In this document: piece by piece, positions 40,499-48,840 of the stretch
How the letters are laid out: every line of letters begins with the position of its first letter
Numbering within the stretch: position 1 is the first letter of the stretch
From: an uncultured Salinisphaerales bacterium
GTDB taxonomy: Bacteria > Pseudomonadota > Gammaproteobacteria > Nevskiales > CAJXLF01
DNA length: 64,000 nucleotides
NCBI GenBank assembly: GCA_913055805.1
Contig: CAJXLF010000012.1
Location: forward strand, 1 to 64,000
Reading direction: 5' to 3'
Position numbers and translations under genes: made by a program
Notes under the pieces: generated by a model
Database searches by the model: none
The model's input: the letters and a program-made list of their open reading frames with translations, nothing else
Told to the model about the DNA's origin: nothing

Positions 40499-41289
40499 GC
40501 CGCTTGCCTTATGCCAGGGGGGTTGTCCTTGATCTGCTTGCTGCGCACGTCACGCGGGTCGAGCTTGCGGATAATTTCCAGCTGCTCCGCCGTGGGATGC
40601 GCAGTCTCGCCACAGTCCTCCGCCTGGATCAGCGGGAAACCGGTGTTTTGCTGCACTTCCTCGAAACTCACGCCCGGGTGCAGGCTGATCACACGGATGG
40701 CATGGTCTGGCCCACCGAAATCCATGACGCAGAGATTGGTCACGATGTGCTTGATGCTGGCGTAGTCACGCTTCACGCCGGCTTCCCAGCTCTCGTCGCG
40801 ATAACCCACCGAGCAGACCACGTCCACCTGGTCTTCCACGAACACGCGCGTGCCGTGGTTGGGCACGAAGAAGGAATTGCCGTGGTTGATGCTGTTGCCG
40901 GGGAAGCCACGCATGCCCAGCATCTGGCGCTTGGGTTTGGCGAAGTCGCCAATGCAGGCAATGTTGGCCTGGCCCCAGCGGTCAATCTGCACCGGGCCGA
41001 CCAGCGCATGGCGCTTGCCGTTCCACAGCAGGTCGAAAACCCGCGAGTACGGCATGTAACCGCCGTAGGTGCGGCCTTCATGGTTTTTGGCGCCAATCAC
41101 GACCGGCTCTTCGGTCAGATAGGCTTCGCCATCAGTAATCATGATGCCGGGGCTGTGGCTCAGCTTGGCCAGCCCCTGGGCGATACGCGGGATGATGCCG
41201 ATACCGGTGGCCAGCACTTCGCCTTCGTCTTTCCAGACATCGGCGCAGGCGCAGATCAGCAGTTCTGCGAGAGTGAAGTTGCTGCTCAT
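40495..41289 (-). CDS. ipdB: IpdB, beta subunit of the steroid ring C hydrolase
   Basis: This 264-residue protein of the CoA-transferase family I fold (beta type) has ATGIGIIPRIAQGLAKL, DGEAYL, GFPGNSINHGNSFFVPNH and LHPGVSFEEVQQNTGFPL, all typical of IpdB. With IpdA it opens ring C of the HIP-derived CoA intermediate by a retro-Claisen-type reaction, without acting as a transferase. The start at 41289 is the family start; an upstream frame is repeat-derived. It overlaps the DUF35 gene by 4 bases. Confidence 0.9.
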   Translation of the reverse strand: MSSNFTLAELLICACADVWKDEGEVLATGIGIIPRIAQGLAKLSHSPGIMITDGEAYLTEEPVVIGAKNHEGRTYGGYMPYSRVFDLLWNGKRHALVGPVQIDRWGQANIACIGDFAKPKRQMLGMRGFPGNSINHGNSFFVPNHGTRVFVEDQVDVVCSVGYRDESWEAGVKRDYASIKHIVTNLCVMDFGGPDHAIRVISLHPGVSFEEVQQNTGFPLIQAEDCGETAHPTAEQLEIIRKLDPRDVRSKQIKDNPPGIRQAA

Positions 41290-41294
41290 TCCGA

Positions 41295-41340
41295 CACCCC
41301 CTCTCCCCGGCCCTCTCCCACGTAGGGGAGAGGGGGTTTT
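41295..41340. repeat. family-A repeat
   Basis: One CCCTCTCCCCGGCCCTCTCCCACGTAGGGGAGAGGGGG unit separates the IpdA and IpdB genes. Confidence 0.7.
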
Positions 41341-41365
41341 TCCATTATCACTGTATGCATATTCA

Positions 41366-42253
41366 TCAGAAGACTTGCCTTGGTAGCGAGGTGATGGCCT
41401 CCAGACCGCCCACGGCCTGCTGGTAAGCCGCTTCGTCACCGCCGAGAAATTCGTCCACGTACTTCTGCCAGCCGCCTTCTTCGTTGGCCGCTTCGCAGTA
41501 ACGCTTGATGTGGCCGGCGTCCCAACCGTAACCGCCGCCGTTCACCGCGACATGCGACGTCGGGTGGGCGCCGCCACGAATCTGCACCACGCCGGTCACC
41601 AGACTACGCTCGAACAGGTTGTGTTTGGCGTCCTCTTCGCTGGAATCGATACGATCCACCAGTTCCTCGCAGCTCAGGTAGCAGCGGTCTGCGGCGCGGG
41701 CGAACCACTCATCGAAGAAAGGATCCGGGCTGTAGAGGCGACTGTTACCCAGGCGGTCGGCCTTGTGGGTGTGCAGCAGCGCCACGTCCAGCTTGATGGC
41801 CGGCATGGCCAGTAAAGTTTCGCCGTCAGCGTAGGGCGAGGTCACCGTCTTGACCTCCGGGCTCACCTTGAGAAAGTCAGTGCCCAGGCCGGAACGCGTC
41901 GGCAGAAACGGCAGGCGATACGCCGCGGCACGCAGGCCCCAGTGCAGCATGCCCTCGTCCAGTTCCATGGCCTCGATGCTGCCGGCCTCGCGGGCCTGGC
42001 GGAAGAACGGCTCCAGCGGAATGAAGTCCAGCGACACGAAACCGTAGATGAGTTTTCGTACCTTGCCGGCGGCACAGAGCATGCCCATGTCCGCCCCGCC
42101 GTAACCGACGATAGTCAGATCCTTCAGGCCGGAGCGCAGAATCTCGCGCACAAGGGCCATGGGCTTGCGCCGCGGACCCCAGCCGCCGATGCCGATGGTC
42201 ATGCCATCTTCGAGCGTGGCGACGACTTCTGCCGTCGTCATTTCCTTATTCAC
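41366..42253 (-). CDS. ipdA: IpdA, alpha subunit of the steroid ring C hydrolase
   Basis: This 295-residue CoA-transferase-I-fold alpha subunit has DGMTIGIGGWGPRRKPMALVRE, YGGADMGMLCAAGKVRK, the EAMELDEGMLHWGLRAAA segment that holds the family's catalytic glutamate, and LPTRSGLGTD. The match to IpdA is strong by pattern. The GTG at 42253 is favoured by an AAGGA site 8 bases upstream; the ATG at 42241 is the alternative. IpdA and IpdB are in the normal order, separated by a repeat. Confidence 0.9.
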   Translation of the reverse strand: MNKEMTTAEVVATLEDGMTIGIGGWGPRRKPMALVREILRSGLKDLTIVGYGGADMGMLCAAGKVRKLIYGFVSLDFIPLEPFFRQAREAGSIEAMELDEGMLHWGLRAAAYRLPFLPTRSGLGTDFLKVSPEVKTVTSPYADGETLLAMPAIKLDVALLHTHKADRLGNSRLYSPDPFFDEWFARAADRCYLSCEELVDRIDSSEEDAKHNLFERSLVTGVVQIRGGAHPTSHVAVNGGGYGWDAGHIKRYCEAANEEGGWQKYVDEFLGGDEAAYQQAVGGLEAITSLPRQVF

Positions 42254-42299
42254 TTATAAAATCCTTAATCGGTCAATCCTCCCACCCGCTGGTGAGAGA

Positions 42300-42403
42300 T
42301 TTTCAACTATCCCCTCTCCCCCGGCGGGAGAGGGTTAGGGCGAGGGGGAATATTGAGACCACCCTCTCCCCAGCCCTCCCCCATCAAGGGGGAGGGAGTG
42401 TTC
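42300..42403. repeat. family-A repeats (two units)
   Basis: CCCCTCTCCCCCGGCGGGAGAGGGTTAGGGCGAGGGGG and a second CCCTCCCCCATCAAGGGGGAGGGAG unit lie between IpdA and the dioxygenase gene and end at the dioxygenase stop codon. Confidence 0.8.
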
Positions 42404-43291
42404 TTACTGGAAGCCTACCGAAAAATCATGCCCCCAGATGCTCACCTTCTCGCCCTGCGTCGTTTCCCAGGTCTCGTGATCAATCACCCGGCCACCGAAG
42501 CCGAATTCCAGGGCAAAGTTGCCCGGCGTCATCATGTAGAAGGAGGTCATCAGGTCGTTTTCATGCTGGCCCATGGTCGCCATCAGCTTCACATTGTTGG
42601 CCTCCATGCGCTCGTGGGCGGCATCGACCTCTTCCTTGCTGTTGACCTCGACCATGATGTGGATACAGCCGGCCGGATTCGGCATTTCACCCAGCGCCAG
42701 GCTGTGGTGACGGCCGTTGCAGTGCAGGAAGTGCATACGCATGACCGGCGCATCCGGAGCAAACTGCATGCTGAATTCATCCGAAACGCGGAAACCCAGC
42801 ACATCAGTAAACAGCTTTTCGGTCTCGTCGAACGGCAGGGCCGGCAGCACAGTGTGACCCATGCCCATGTCACCGGTCTTGAAACCGCTGACGCCAATGG
42901 GCGAAACAAAATCGGACTGGCCACCGGTATAGCCGTAGCTGACTTCATGGCGGTTACCAGCTGCATCGGTGAACACGGCCAGGTCAGTCACCTTGCGGAA
43001 GGCCTTTTCTTCGTCACTGCCGGCCGCGACGTCCACACCGGCATTCTTCAGCGCCCCGACGGCGGCATCGAAACCAGCCTGGTCTGCCACCTGCCAGCCG
43101 GAAGCGTGGTAACGGTCTTCACTGCCGGGCAACACGGCGATGCGATAATCGCGCTCGTCCATCTTCAGGTAAAGGCCGCCACCCGGCGCCTCGGACGTCG
43201 ACATGCCAAGCACCTGTTCTGCGTAGTGCTTCCATTTTGCGACGTCGGTACTCTGGGCCACGATATAGGCCAGTGCGTCAATCTTCGCCAT
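42404..43291 (-). CDS. extradiol dioxygenase of the TesB/HsaC type
   Basis: This 295-residue two-domain vicinal oxygen chelate dioxygenase has an N-terminal module (1-130) and a C-terminal module with the metal ligands in MGMGHTVL (His near 147), CIHIMVEV (His near 213) and FALEFGFGG (Glu near 264). TesB and HsaC cleave the catechol 3,4-DHSA in the 9,10-seco steroid pathway; length and pattern fit. It is the first minus-strand gene at the divergent junction, opposite the flavoprotein gene, and is likely co-regulated through the palindrome between them. Confidence 0.88.
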   Translation of the reverse strand: MAKIDALAYIVAQSTDVAKWKHYAEQVLGMSTSEAPGGGLYLKMDERDYRIAVLPGSEDRYHASGWQVADQAGFDAAVGALKNAGVDVAAGSDEEKAFRKVTDLAVFTDAAGNRHEVSYGYTGGQSDFVSPIGVSGFKTGDMGMGHTVLPALPFDETEKLFTDVLGFRVSDEFSMQFAPDAPVMRMHFLHCNGRHHSLALGEMPNPAGCIHIMVEVNSKEEVDAAHERMEANNVKLMATMGQHENDLMTSFYMMTPGNFALEFGFGGRVIDHETWETTQGEKVSIWGHDFSVGFQ

Positions 43292-43384
43292 GGTTAGTCC
43301 TGTTCTGCTTATGTATGGAGGGGTTTCTCTCGTACAGTATTGTCCCGACGGCAGCATGAGACATCATCACCCGTTGGGATTAGC

Positions 43385-43409
43385 CGTCCATAGTTCGTCT
43401 TTATGGACG
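43385..43409. promoter_or_regulatory. inverted repeat in the divergent promoter region (possible operator)
   Basis: CGTCCATA and TATGGACG form perfect 8-base arms around a 9-base spacer. It lies between the dioxygenase gene (minus) and flavoprotein gene (plus), about 94 and 70 bases from their starts. Such a site could serve both promoters. It does not match the KstR or KstR2 palindromes that I know. Confidence 0.5.
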
Positions 43410-43478
43410 AAGATGCCAGGCAGTTATGTCTCTAATTTCGTGGGACTAATCTGAGCATTAAAGCGACAAGAACAGGCC

Positions 43479-45191
43479 GTGAGACAAACCCCTATGGATT
43501 CTGCATTACCAATCGAAGCGCCGTTGGTCATAAAAGACCCGGAGGGCGCTCAATGGGATCTCGATTGCGGCCTGCTGGTGGTGGGCCTGGGCGCGGCCGG
43601 CGCCTCGGCGGCCATTCACGCGAAAGAGGCTGGCGCCGACGTGCTGGTGCTGGACCGCTTCGGCATGGGTGGCGCCACCGCCAAAAGCGGCGGCGTGGTC
43701 TATGCCGGCGGCGGTACCGCGGTGCAACGCAAGCTGGGTGTTGAAGATTCGCCCGAGGCGATGTTCAACTACCTGCGCCTGGAAACCGGCGATGCCGTGG
43801 GCGAGGACACCCTGCGCCGCTTCTGCAACGACAGCCGTGGCCTGATCGAGTGGCTGGAATCCATCGGCGCCTCCTTCGATTCGAACGACGAACCGCCCAA
43901 GACCTCTTATCCGAAGAACGGCATCTACCTCTATTACTCCGGCAACGAGGCGGTACTGCCCTTTGCCGAGGCCGCGCCGCCGGCGCCGCGCGGCCACCGC
44001 ACCGCCGATGCCGGCCTGTCCGGCAAGCGCCTGTTTACTCACCTCAACAACCGCGTCGCGGCGCTGGGCATTCCGGTGCATAGCCAGTGCGCCGTGCGCC
44101 AGCTCATCACCGATAACAACGGCAATGTCATCGGCGTGCGCGCCTGGCGGCTAACGCCAGGATCGGAAGCCGCCCGCAAACACGAGAAACTGATCCGCCG
44201 GGCCGATACCATCCACAACGGCCTGCCCGGCATGGCCGACCGACTGCGGGCGAAGGCCTCCGCCATCGAGCAGGCTGAAGCCCAACCCCTGAACATTCGC
44301 GCCCGGCAGGGCGTGGTACTGACCACCGGCGGCTTCATCTTCAACCGCGAAATGGTGGCGCAGTACGCGCCCAACTACCGGCACAACATGCGCCTGGGCA
44401 CCACCGGTTGCGAGGGCAGCGGCATCCGCCTGGGCCAGTCCGTGGGCGGCGCCATCGGCCGCATGCACAAGGCCTCGGCCTGGCGTTTCATCAATCCGCC
44501 GCAAGTCTGGGTCAAGGGCATGGTGGTGGATGGACAGGGCAAGCGCTTCTGCAATGAGGCTTCCTACGGCGCACGCCTGGGCGTGCAAATGTGCGACGAG
44601 CACGACGGCAAGGCCTGGCTGATCATGGATGCCGGCATTCGCCGCGCGGCGATCCGCGAGGCCCTGTTCGGCGGCCTGTGGATATTCCAGAAAGGGCCTG
44701 CGCTGCTACTGATGCTGTTTGCCAGGCGTGCCCGCTCCATTGTCAGTCTGGCGCACAAGCTGGGCCTGCCGGCCGAAACGCTGAACGCCGAACTGCATGC
44801 TTATAACCGCGTGGCCGAGGAAGGCGGCACCGACGCCCTGGGCAAGACCGCCGACAAGATGCAGGTGCTGAACAATCCACCCTACTACGCGCTGAACATC
44901 TCGGCGGTGGACAACCCCATGTTCCCCTGCCCGACCATCACCCTGGGCGGGTTGAAGATCGACGAGACCAGTGGCGCCGTCGTCAACGAGGCCGGCGAGT
45001 CGATCCCCGGCCTCTACGCCGCGGGCCGGGCCGCCATCGGTATTGCCTCCAATGGTTATGTCAGCGGCCTGTCGCTGGCTGACTGCCTGTGGTCCGGCAA
45101 GCGCGCCGGCCTGGCTGCCATCCAGCCTGCCACAGGCGCCACGGTTACCGAACTCCCCACCTCTGCCGCAGCCAATCAAGCCGTAAACTGA
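43479..45191 (+). CDS. FAD-dependent ketosteroid dehydrogenase/fumarate reductase-family flavoprotein
   Basis: This 570-residue flavoprotein has the FAD motif VVGLGAAGASAAIHAKEAGADVLVLD near residue 35, GGATAKSGG, LTTGGF and a C-terminal AIGIASNGYVSGLSLADCLWSGK segment. This is the KstD/fumarate-reductase superfamily, but the C-terminal motif differs from classical KstD, so a Delta1- or Delta4-type dehydrogenase acting on a 3-oxosteroid or a ring fragment is only probable. It opens the plus-strand operon with the FadD3-like gene. Starts: GTG at 43479 or ATG at 43494. Confidence 0.82.
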   Translation: MRQTPMDSALPIEAPLVIKDPEGAQWDLDCGLLVVGLGAAGASAAIHAKEAGADVLVLDRFGMGGATAKSGGVVYAGGGTAVQRKLGVEDSPEAMFNYLRLETGDAVGEDTLRRFCNDSRGLIEWLESIGASFDSNDEPPKTSYPKNGIYLYYSGNEAVLPFAEAAPPAPRGHRTADAGLSGKRLFTHLNNRVAALGIPVHSQCAVRQLITDNNGNVIGVRAWRLTPGSEAARKHEKLIRRADTIHNGLPGMADRLRAKASAIEQAEAQPLNIRARQGVVLTTGGFIFNREMVAQYAPNYRHNMRLGTTGCEGSGIRLGQSVGGAIGRMHKASAWRFINPPQVWVKGMVVDGQGKRFCNEASYGARLGVQMCDEHDGKAWLIMDAGIRRAAIREALFGGLWIFQKGPALLLMLFARRARSIVSLAHKLGLPAETLNAELHAYNRVAEEGGTDALGKTADKMQVLNNPPYYALNISAVDNPMFPCPTITLGGLKIDETSGAVVNEAGESIPGLYAAGRAAIGIASNGYVSGLSLADCLWSGKRAGLAAIQPATGATVTELPTSAAANQAVN

Positions 45192-45196
45192 AAATT

Positions 45197-46768
45197 ATGT
45201 CGAAGTCCTACGCCGCCACTGTTCCCGCCGCCTTTGCCGAATCCGTCGCCAACTACGGCGAGCGTCCTGCCCTGATTGGAGAGGACGGTCAGTCCTTAAG
45301 CTATCGTGAACTCGACGCCGCGCGCCTGCAGGCCGCGCGGGCATTGATGGCGCTGGGCGTGCAACATGGCGACCGCGTCTCTATCTGGGCGCAGAACTGT
45401 AACGAGTGGGTGATTGCCGGCCTGGCCATTCACAGCATCGGTGCTGTGCTGGTGCCCATCAATACCCGCATGAAGGGTCAGGAAGCGGGCTATGCCCTGG
45501 GCAAGAGCGGCGCCAAGGTGCTGTTCTGCCCCGGTGACTTCCTGAACCAGCATTACCCGACCCTGCTGGGCGAACACCGGCCCGCCAGTGTCGAACACAT
45601 CATCGTGCTGCGTGATGCACAGCCGGGCGATCTGGACTGGCAGACATTTCTCGACAAGGGCGAGGCTGTCTCCGAAGATGCGGTTGCCACGCGTGGGGCT
45701 GCCGTCACTGCGGATGACCGCATGGACATCATGTTCACCTCCGGCACCACCGGCCTGCCCAAGGGCGTAATCACCCATCACGGCCAGAACCTGCGCGTGA
45801 TTGCCGAATGGTGCGACCGCATGGCCATGACGCCGGAAGACCGCTACCTGGTCGCCAACCCCTTCTTCCATGCCTTTGGCTACAAGGTGGGCTGGCTGGG
45901 CGGCCTGCTGGAAGGCTGCGCCGTGATGCCACATGCCATTTTTGATGCCGCCGACGTCATGCGCCGCATCGATGATGACAAGGTCTCCGTGCTGCCCGGT
46001 CCGCCCACGCTGTTCATCAGCCTGCTAAATGACCCGGCGGCGCAGAAATATGACCTGTCCAGCCTGCGCGCCACTATCACCGGCGCGGCGGCTGTAGCCC
46101 CTTCGCTGGTCGACCGCATCCGCGAGGAACTGGGCTTCGACATCGTACTGACCGGTTATGGCCTGACCGAAACTTGCGGCATCGTGGCGCTCTGCGATCC
46201 CGATGACGATGCCGAAACCATTGTCAGCACCTGCGGCAAACCGATTCCGGATATCGAGGTAGCCATACATGATGTACGAGGGCACGACCCCGAAGGCAAG
46301 GCACTGCCTGCCGGCGAGGCCGGTGAAATCGTGGTGCGCGGTTACAACGTCATGCAGGGTTACTTTGATGACGACGCCGCGACCGCCGAAGCCATCGACA
46401 GCCAGGGCTGGCTGCACACCGGCGACATCGGCCTGATGGACGAACGCGGTTACCTGAAGATCACCGACCGCCTCAAAGACCTGTACATCTGCGGCGGCTT
46501 CAACTGCTACCCGGCCGAGATCGAGCGCATGATGGCGGCGCACCCGGACATTGCCCAGGTGGCGGTGATCGGCGTGCCGGACGAACGCATGGGCGAAGTC
46601 GGCAAGGCCTTCATTGTGCCGCGCGGTGGCGCCAGCATTGACAGCAAAGCCATGACCGCCTGGTGTCGGGAACAGATGGCCAACTACAAGGTGCCGCGTT
46701 ACATCGAGACCATTGACGCCCTGCCCACGAACCCGTCGGGCAAGGTGATGAAGTTCCAATTGAAATAA
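45197..46768 (+). CDS. fadD3: FadD3-like HIP-CoA synthetase
   Basis: This 523-residue AMP-forming ligase has the P-loop FTSGTTGLPKGVITHH, GYGLTETCG, the hinge WLHTGDIGLMDERGYLKITDR, ICGGFNCYPAEIE and the catalytic lysine in NPSGKVMKF. The hinge and INTRMKG segments resemble FadD3, which activates HIP to HIP-CoA at the entry of C/D ring degradation. It starts 5 bases after the flavoprotein stop, so translation is coupled. The setting with all other HIP genes supports the assignment. Confidence 0.87.
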   Translation: MSKSYAATVPAAFAESVANYGERPALIGEDGQSLSYRELDAARLQAARALMALGVQHGDRVSIWAQNCNEWVIAGLAIHSIGAVLVPINTRMKGQEAGYALGKSGAKVLFCPGDFLNQHYPTLLGEHRPASVEHIIVLRDAQPGDLDWQTFLDKGEAVSEDAVATRGAAVTADDRMDIMFTSGTTGLPKGVITHHGQNLRVIAEWCDRMAMTPEDRYLVANPFFHAFGYKVGWLGGLLEGCAVMPHAIFDAADVMRRIDDDKVSVLPGPPTLFISLLNDPAAQKYDLSSLRATITGAAAVAPSLVDRIREELGFDIVLTGYGLTETCGIVALCDPDDDAETIVSTCGKPIPDIEVAIHDVRGHDPEGKALPAGEAGEIVVRGYNVMQGYFDDDAATAEAIDSQGWLHTGDIGLMDERGYLKITDRLKDLYICGGFNCYPAEIERMMAAHPDIAQVAVIGVPDERMGEVGKAFIVPRGGASIDSKAMTAWCREQMANYKVPRYIETIDALPTNPSGKVMKFQLK

Positions 46769-46910
46769 TGAACCACAGATGCACACAGATATGCACAGAT
46801 GGTCATTTTTCTGATCCTGGGTATGTAAGAAGGAATAAAACTCTACCGCTCATCCTGAGCTTGTCGAAGGATGAATCTGTGTCCATCTGTGAAATCTGTG
46901 GATAAAGAAT
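46768..46910. repeat. family-B and family-C repeats between FadD3 and the SDR
   Basis: AACCACAGATGCACACAGAT, then TCATCCTGAGCTTGTCGAAGG (46849-46872, a reverse family-C copy), then ATCTGTGAAATCTGTGGATA fill the gap. The outer two family-B copies are inverted relative to each other. Confidence 0.75.
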
Positions 46911-47780
46911 ATGAACAATGAGAAACCTTTAAAAGGCAAAGTCGCCTGCGTCACCGGCGCCTCACGCGGCGCCGGCAAGGGCATTGCCGAAGCCCTGGGC
47001 GCCGAGGGCGCCACCGTCTATGTGACCGGTCGCAGCAAACAGGAAGGTGACGCACCTCTACCCGGCACCATCTATGCCACGGCTGACGCCATCACCGCCG
47101 CCGGCGGCAACGGCATTGCCGTGGCCTGCGATCATGCTGACGACGCCCAGGTTGCCGCGCTTTTTGAGCAAATCAAGCACGAACAGGGCCGCCTCGACAT
47201 CCTGGTGAACAACGCCTGCTTCCTGCACGACGAACTTATCCAGACCGGCGGCTTCTGGGAAAAATCCCTCGGCCTGGTGGATATCCTCGATGTCGGCCTG
47301 CGCTCGTCCTATGTGGCCAGCTGGCATGCCGCAAAAATGATGGTGGAGCAGAAGAATGGCCTGATTGCCTTCACTTCGTCGTTTGGTGGCAACTGCTACA
47401 TGCATGGCGCAGCCTATGGCGCACAGAAAGCCGGCGTGGACCGCTTTGCCTACGACATGGCGGTGGACCTGAAAGACTACAACGTCGCCGCGGTGTCCAT
47501 CTGGATGGGCATGTTGCGCACGGAGCGTAGCCACCGGGCCATGGATCTGGAGCCGGAGAAATACCAGGGCTTCTGGGATATTTCCGAAACCCCGGAATTC
47601 ACCGGCCATATTCTCTCGGCCATCTACCGCGACTCGGATCGGGCCGACAAATCCGGCAAGGTACTGATCGGCGCCGAAGTCGCCCTTGAGTACGGCATTA
47701 CCGATGAAGACCGCCAGCCGCCCTCACATCGCGAAATGCTCGGCGGGCCGCCGGCGGTCCATCCCGCCATCGTGCAATAA
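46911..47780 (+). CDS. short-chain dehydrogenase (DHRS1-like)
   Basis: This 289-residue SDR has the TGASRGAGKG cofactor motif, the NNAC motif in place of NNAG, an SSFGGN serine region and YGAQK for the Tyr-Lys pair. The long insert GGFWEKSLGLVDILDVGLRSSY and the C-terminal tail resemble the DHRS1 branch. It starts the second part of the plus-strand operon and lies two bases before the methyltransferase gene. A hydroxysteroid or fatty substrate is possible; no direct evidence. Confidence 0.85.
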   Translation: MNNEKPLKGKVACVTGASRGAGKGIAEALGAEGATVYVTGRSKQEGDAPLPGTIYATADAITAAGGNGIAVACDHADDAQVAALFEQIKHEQGRLDILVNNACFLHDELIQTGGFWEKSLGLVDILDVGLRSSYVASWHAAKMMVEQKNGLIAFTSSFGGNCYMHGAAYGAQKAGVDRFAYDMAVDLKDYNVAAVSIWMGMLRTERSHRAMDLEPEKYQGFWDISETPEFTGHILSAIYRDSDRADKSGKVLIGAEVALEYGITDEDRQPPSHREMLGGPPAVHPAIVQ

Positions 47781-47782
47781 AT

Positions 47783-48619
47783 ATGTCCGAAACGGATCGC
47801 ATCAGCCCCACGGCCTTTGCCACGGGCCATATGTGGGTGCGCCTGGGGCTGTCGCATCCGGCCATGTCCACACCGCGCGGCGTGCGTCTGGACCGCGCCT
47901 TTTCGCTGGCCATCCAGCCACGTCGCCTGCTGGGCGGTACCGGCGCCTTCGACACCCTGATGCGCGCCCGACATACCGGCATCGACTGCCTGCTGGAACA
48001 GGCCATCGAATCGGGCAAGCTCAGTCAGGTAATTGAACTGGCGGCCGGCCTGTCGGGCCGCGGCTGGCGCATGACACAGAAATTTCCGGACCTGACTTAC
48101 ATCGAAACCGACCTGCCGGCCATGGCCGAACTCAAGCACGGCATGCTGGACGGCACCGGCCTGCTGTCGGACCGGCACCAGGTACGCGTGGTGGACGCCC
48201 TGACGGATGCAGGGCCCGAATCCCTGGCGGCGTTGATTGATACGCTGGATAGCAGCAAGGGTACGGCCATCATTACCGAAGGTCTGATGAGTTACATGGA
48301 CCCGGACACAGCGGTAACGCTATGGCAGCGGATATCCGGTCAGCTGAAACGCTTCCCGCAAGGCCTGTATCTGTCCGACGGCTACGTGCAGAGCGAAGTG
48401 AAAAGCTTCTCCTCCACACTCATCAAGACCATCCTGCAACGCTTCGTGAAGGGTGGCCTGTATACGCATTACAGCTCTGCCGAAGATGCGACACAGAAAC
48501 TGACCTCGAACGGCTTTGCCCGGGCCAGCCTGCATGCAGCCCGCGATCTGCCGGCCACCAGAGAACTGGGCACCAAGCCCGGCGGCAGCCGGGTGCGGGT
48601 ACTGGAAGCCTGGGTTTGA
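47783..48619 (+). CDS. SAM-dependent methyltransferase of the leucine carboxyl methyltransferase family
   Basis: This 278-residue methyltransferase has the LCM-family features VIELAAGLSGRG, YIETDLPAM, the ITEGLMSYMD segment and a C-terminal KPGGSRVRVLEAW end. Family members methylate carboxylates, from protein tails to polyketides. It starts two bases after the SDR stop, so the two are co-translated. O-methylation of an acid intermediate, or of a waste steroid acid, is a possible role; a regulatory protein methylase is the alternative. Confidence 0.85.
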   Translation: MSETDRISPTAFATGHMWVRLGLSHPAMSTPRGVRLDRAFSLAIQPRRLLGGTGAFDTLMRARHTGIDCLLEQAIESGKLSQVIELAAGLSGRGWRMTQKFPDLTYIETDLPAMAELKHGMLDGTGLLSDRHQVRVVDALTDAGPESLAALIDTLDSSKGTAIITEGLMSYMDPDTAVTLWQRISGQLKRFPQGLYLSDGYVQSEVKSFSSTLIKTILQRFVKGGLYTHYSSAEDATQKLTSNGFARASLHAARDLPATRELGTKPGGSRVRVLEAWV

Positions 48620-48629
48620 TGTTCAGCTC

Positions 48630-48760
48630 CCTCGCCCCTCGGGGGAGAGGGTCGGGGTGAGGGGCAAAGCAGAATCCATCGCTGTCTCACCTTGGAGAAC
48701 CGCTCCGCGGTTACCCCTCATCCTGACCTTCTCCCCTTGAAGGGGAGAAGGAAATCATTC
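48630..48760. repeat. family-A repeats (inverted pair around a GAACCGCTCCGCGGTTA hairpin)
   Basis: A CCCCTCGGGGGAGAGGGTCGGGGTGAGGGG unit and an inverted CCCCTCATCCTGACCTTCTCCCCTTGAAGGGGAGAAGG unit surround a GAACCGCTCCGCGGTTA hairpin. They lie between the convergent methyltransferase and CocE genes. Near 48830 a GGTCGAAATGACG tail resembles the 12.3 kb repeat. Confidence 0.75.
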
Positions 48761-48840
48761 CTCCAATCGACCGATCGCAGGAATCTTTTAGCATCAGATT
48801 TCTCCGCTCCGGCGCCCAGCACCTCCGGTCGAAATGACGC

